This document shows positions 62,829 to 64,000 of a stretch of DNA of 64,000 nt, in pieces. The translations under genes were made by a program, and so were the position numbers. The notes beneath the pieces were generated by a model that was not told the DNA's origin, searched no databases, and saw only the letters and a program-made list of their open reading frames with translations. The stretch's first letter is position 1. Each line of letters opens with the position of its first letter. Source of the stretch: Antitrichia curtipendula (lineage: Eukaryota; Streptophyta; Bryopsida; Hypnales; Leucodontaceae); assembly GCA_951230915.1 (NCBI GenBank), contig OX579637.1:25544001-25608000 (forward strand), read 5' to 3'.

Positions 62829-63718
62829 AATGCTATACACAAATTAAATATTCTCAAGCATATTTATACTTGAGGGTGTTTTTAGCTTTTCCAACTTTCT
62901 TCAAGTCATTTTCAAAGTGGAATTCTATGACATTAGATGTGGAGGCCACGAAACTACAGGTTCAGTTTAATTCCGATTCTTTCATTATTCACGTGACGGT
63001 GGATTGAATGCTATACACAAATTAAATATTCTCAAGCATATTTATACTTGAGGGTGTTTTTAGCTTTTGAAACTTTCTTCAAGTCACTTTCAAAGTGGAA
63101 TTCTATGACATTAGATGTGGAGGCCACGAAACTACAGGTTCAGTTTAATTCCGATTCTTTCAGTATTCACGTGAGGGTGGATTCAATGCTACGCACAAAA
63201 TAAATATTTTTGTGCATTCTAATACTTGAGGGTGTTTACAACTTTTACAACTTTCTACAAGTCACATTCAAAGTGGAACTCTATGACATTAGATGTGGAG
63301 GCCACGAAACTACAGGTTCAGTTTAATTCCGATTCTTCCATTATTCACGTGAGGGTGGATTGAATGCTATACACAAATTAAATATTCTCAAGCATATTTA
63401 TACTTGAGGGTGTTTACAACTCTTACAACTTTCTTCAAGTCACTTTCAAAGTAGAATTCTATGACATTAGATGTGGAGGCCACGAAACTACAGGTTCAGT
63501 TTAATTCCGATTCTTTCATTATTCACGTGACGGTGGATTGAATGCTATACACAAATTAAATATTCTCAAGCATATTTATACTTGAGGGGGTTTTTAGCTT
63601 TTGAAACTTTCTTCAAGTCATTTCCAAAGTGGAATTCTATAATAATAGATGTGGAGCCCACGAAACTACAGGTTCAGTTTAATTCCGATTCTTTTATTAT
63701 TCACGTGAGGGTGGATTC
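62829..63718 (+). repeat. Type-2 monomer cluster
   Basis: Of five monomers, those at 62829, 63007 and 63541 are full type-2 and the one at 63363 is a left-half type-2 hybrid; only 63185 is standard. All four begin CTATACACAAATTAAAT after GGATTGAATG, and 63007, 63541 and the standard-looking ends share GTGACGGTGG. This is the densest type-2 group in the window. Confidence 0.88.
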
Positions 63719-64000
63719 AATGCTACGCACAACTTAAATATTTTTGTGCATTCTAATACTTGAGGGTGTTTACAACTCTTACAACTTTCTGCAAGTCACT
63801 TTCAAAGTGGAATTCTATGACATTAGATGTAGAGGCAGCGAAACTACAGGTTCAGTTTAATTCCGATTCTTTTATTATTCACGTGAGGGTGGACTCAATG
63901 CTACGCACAAAATAAATATTTTTGTGCATTCTAATACTTGAGGGTGTTTACAACTCTTACAACTTTCTGCAAGTCAATTTCAAAGTGGAATTCTATGACA
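63719..64000 (+). repeat. Last complete monomer and partial end copy
   Basis: One standard monomer (63719-63896) with GATGTAGAGGCAGCG in the usually constant box, then 104 bp of the next. The array clearly continues beyond the window. Confidence 0.9.

Larger units (their letters stand above)
1..64000 (+). repeat. 178-bp tandem satellite array filling the window
   Basis: Monomers start with AATGCT at 1, 179, 357, 535, 713 and so on, and the register can be followed to 63897. That start lies 6 bases before the position expected for 359 exact 178-bp steps. The offset is fully explained by seven 1-bp deletions and one 1-bp insertion that I could locate. All copies have the same orientation and no unrelated sequence interrupts them. 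GC is about 35% on a counted monomer. Size and organisation fit a eukaryotic centromeric or heterochromatic satellite; this is inference, because no flanking DNA or kinetochore data are present. I do not recognise the family. No gene is visible on either strand. Confidence 0.98.

Noticed and set aside
1..64000. CRISPR array
   Set aside because: The repeat unit is 178 bp with no unique spacers; variation is spread along the monomer and unit length is that of a satellite.
1..64000. Transposon, LTR or rDNA insertions
   Set aside because: The 178-bp register runs unbroken with only single-base indels, so no insertion larger than a base or whole monomer is present.

Overview
The whole 64 kb window is one uninterrupted satellite DNA array. 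A monomer of 178 bp is repeated head to tail, always in the same orientation, from the first base to the last: 359 complete copies plus a final 104-bp partial copy starting at 63897. I found no protein-coding gene, RNA gene, transposon, CRISPR array or unique sequence. Because 178 is not a multiple of 3, translation changes frame at every monomer and soon meets a stop, so the 60-92 codon open frames are by-products of the repeat.

Monomer length, head-to-tail order and nested higher-order repeats (HORs) are what is expected of a centromeric or pericentromeric array, or another large heterochromatic block, of a eukaryotic chromosome. I do not recognise the family. It is not human alpha satellite (171 bp, different sequence) and does not look like the Arabidopsis 178-bp repeat. 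Species, and even plant versus animal, are undecided. GC counted on the monomer at 179-356 is 63/178 (about 35%). Most copies carry an E-box-like CACGTG, a 13-bp dyad CACTTTCAAAGTG and an adjoining GAATTC.

Layout. 1-11211: homogeneous subfamily with 712-bp tetramer HORs. 11212-15482: first monomers of other subfamilies and a 6-monomer duplication. 15483-26162: a 1424-bp block in three dispersed copies plus an 8-monomer tandem HOR. About 26.1 kb is a subfamily boundary: the left-hand variant ACTATCTTC disappears and monomers beginning with AAAATAAAT dominate. 26163-36307: mixed monomers. 36308-52681: HORs built from an 8-monomer (1424 bp) module, including three tandem copies of a 14-monomer unit (2492, 2492 and 2314 bp) at 39156-46453. 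52682-64000: short dimer repeats, a CACACC/CACATG dimer family, a copy of 53394-54283 at 61405-62294, and a cluster of divergent 'type-2' monomers at the right end.

The most interesting signals concern how the array evolves: 22 mosaic type-2 monomers with a replaced segment, reciprocal hybrids between type-2 and standard monomers, private 1-bp deletions copied to distant positions, HOR copies that differ by exactly one monomer, and C-to-T type changes at all four core CpG sites, suggesting past cytosine methylation.
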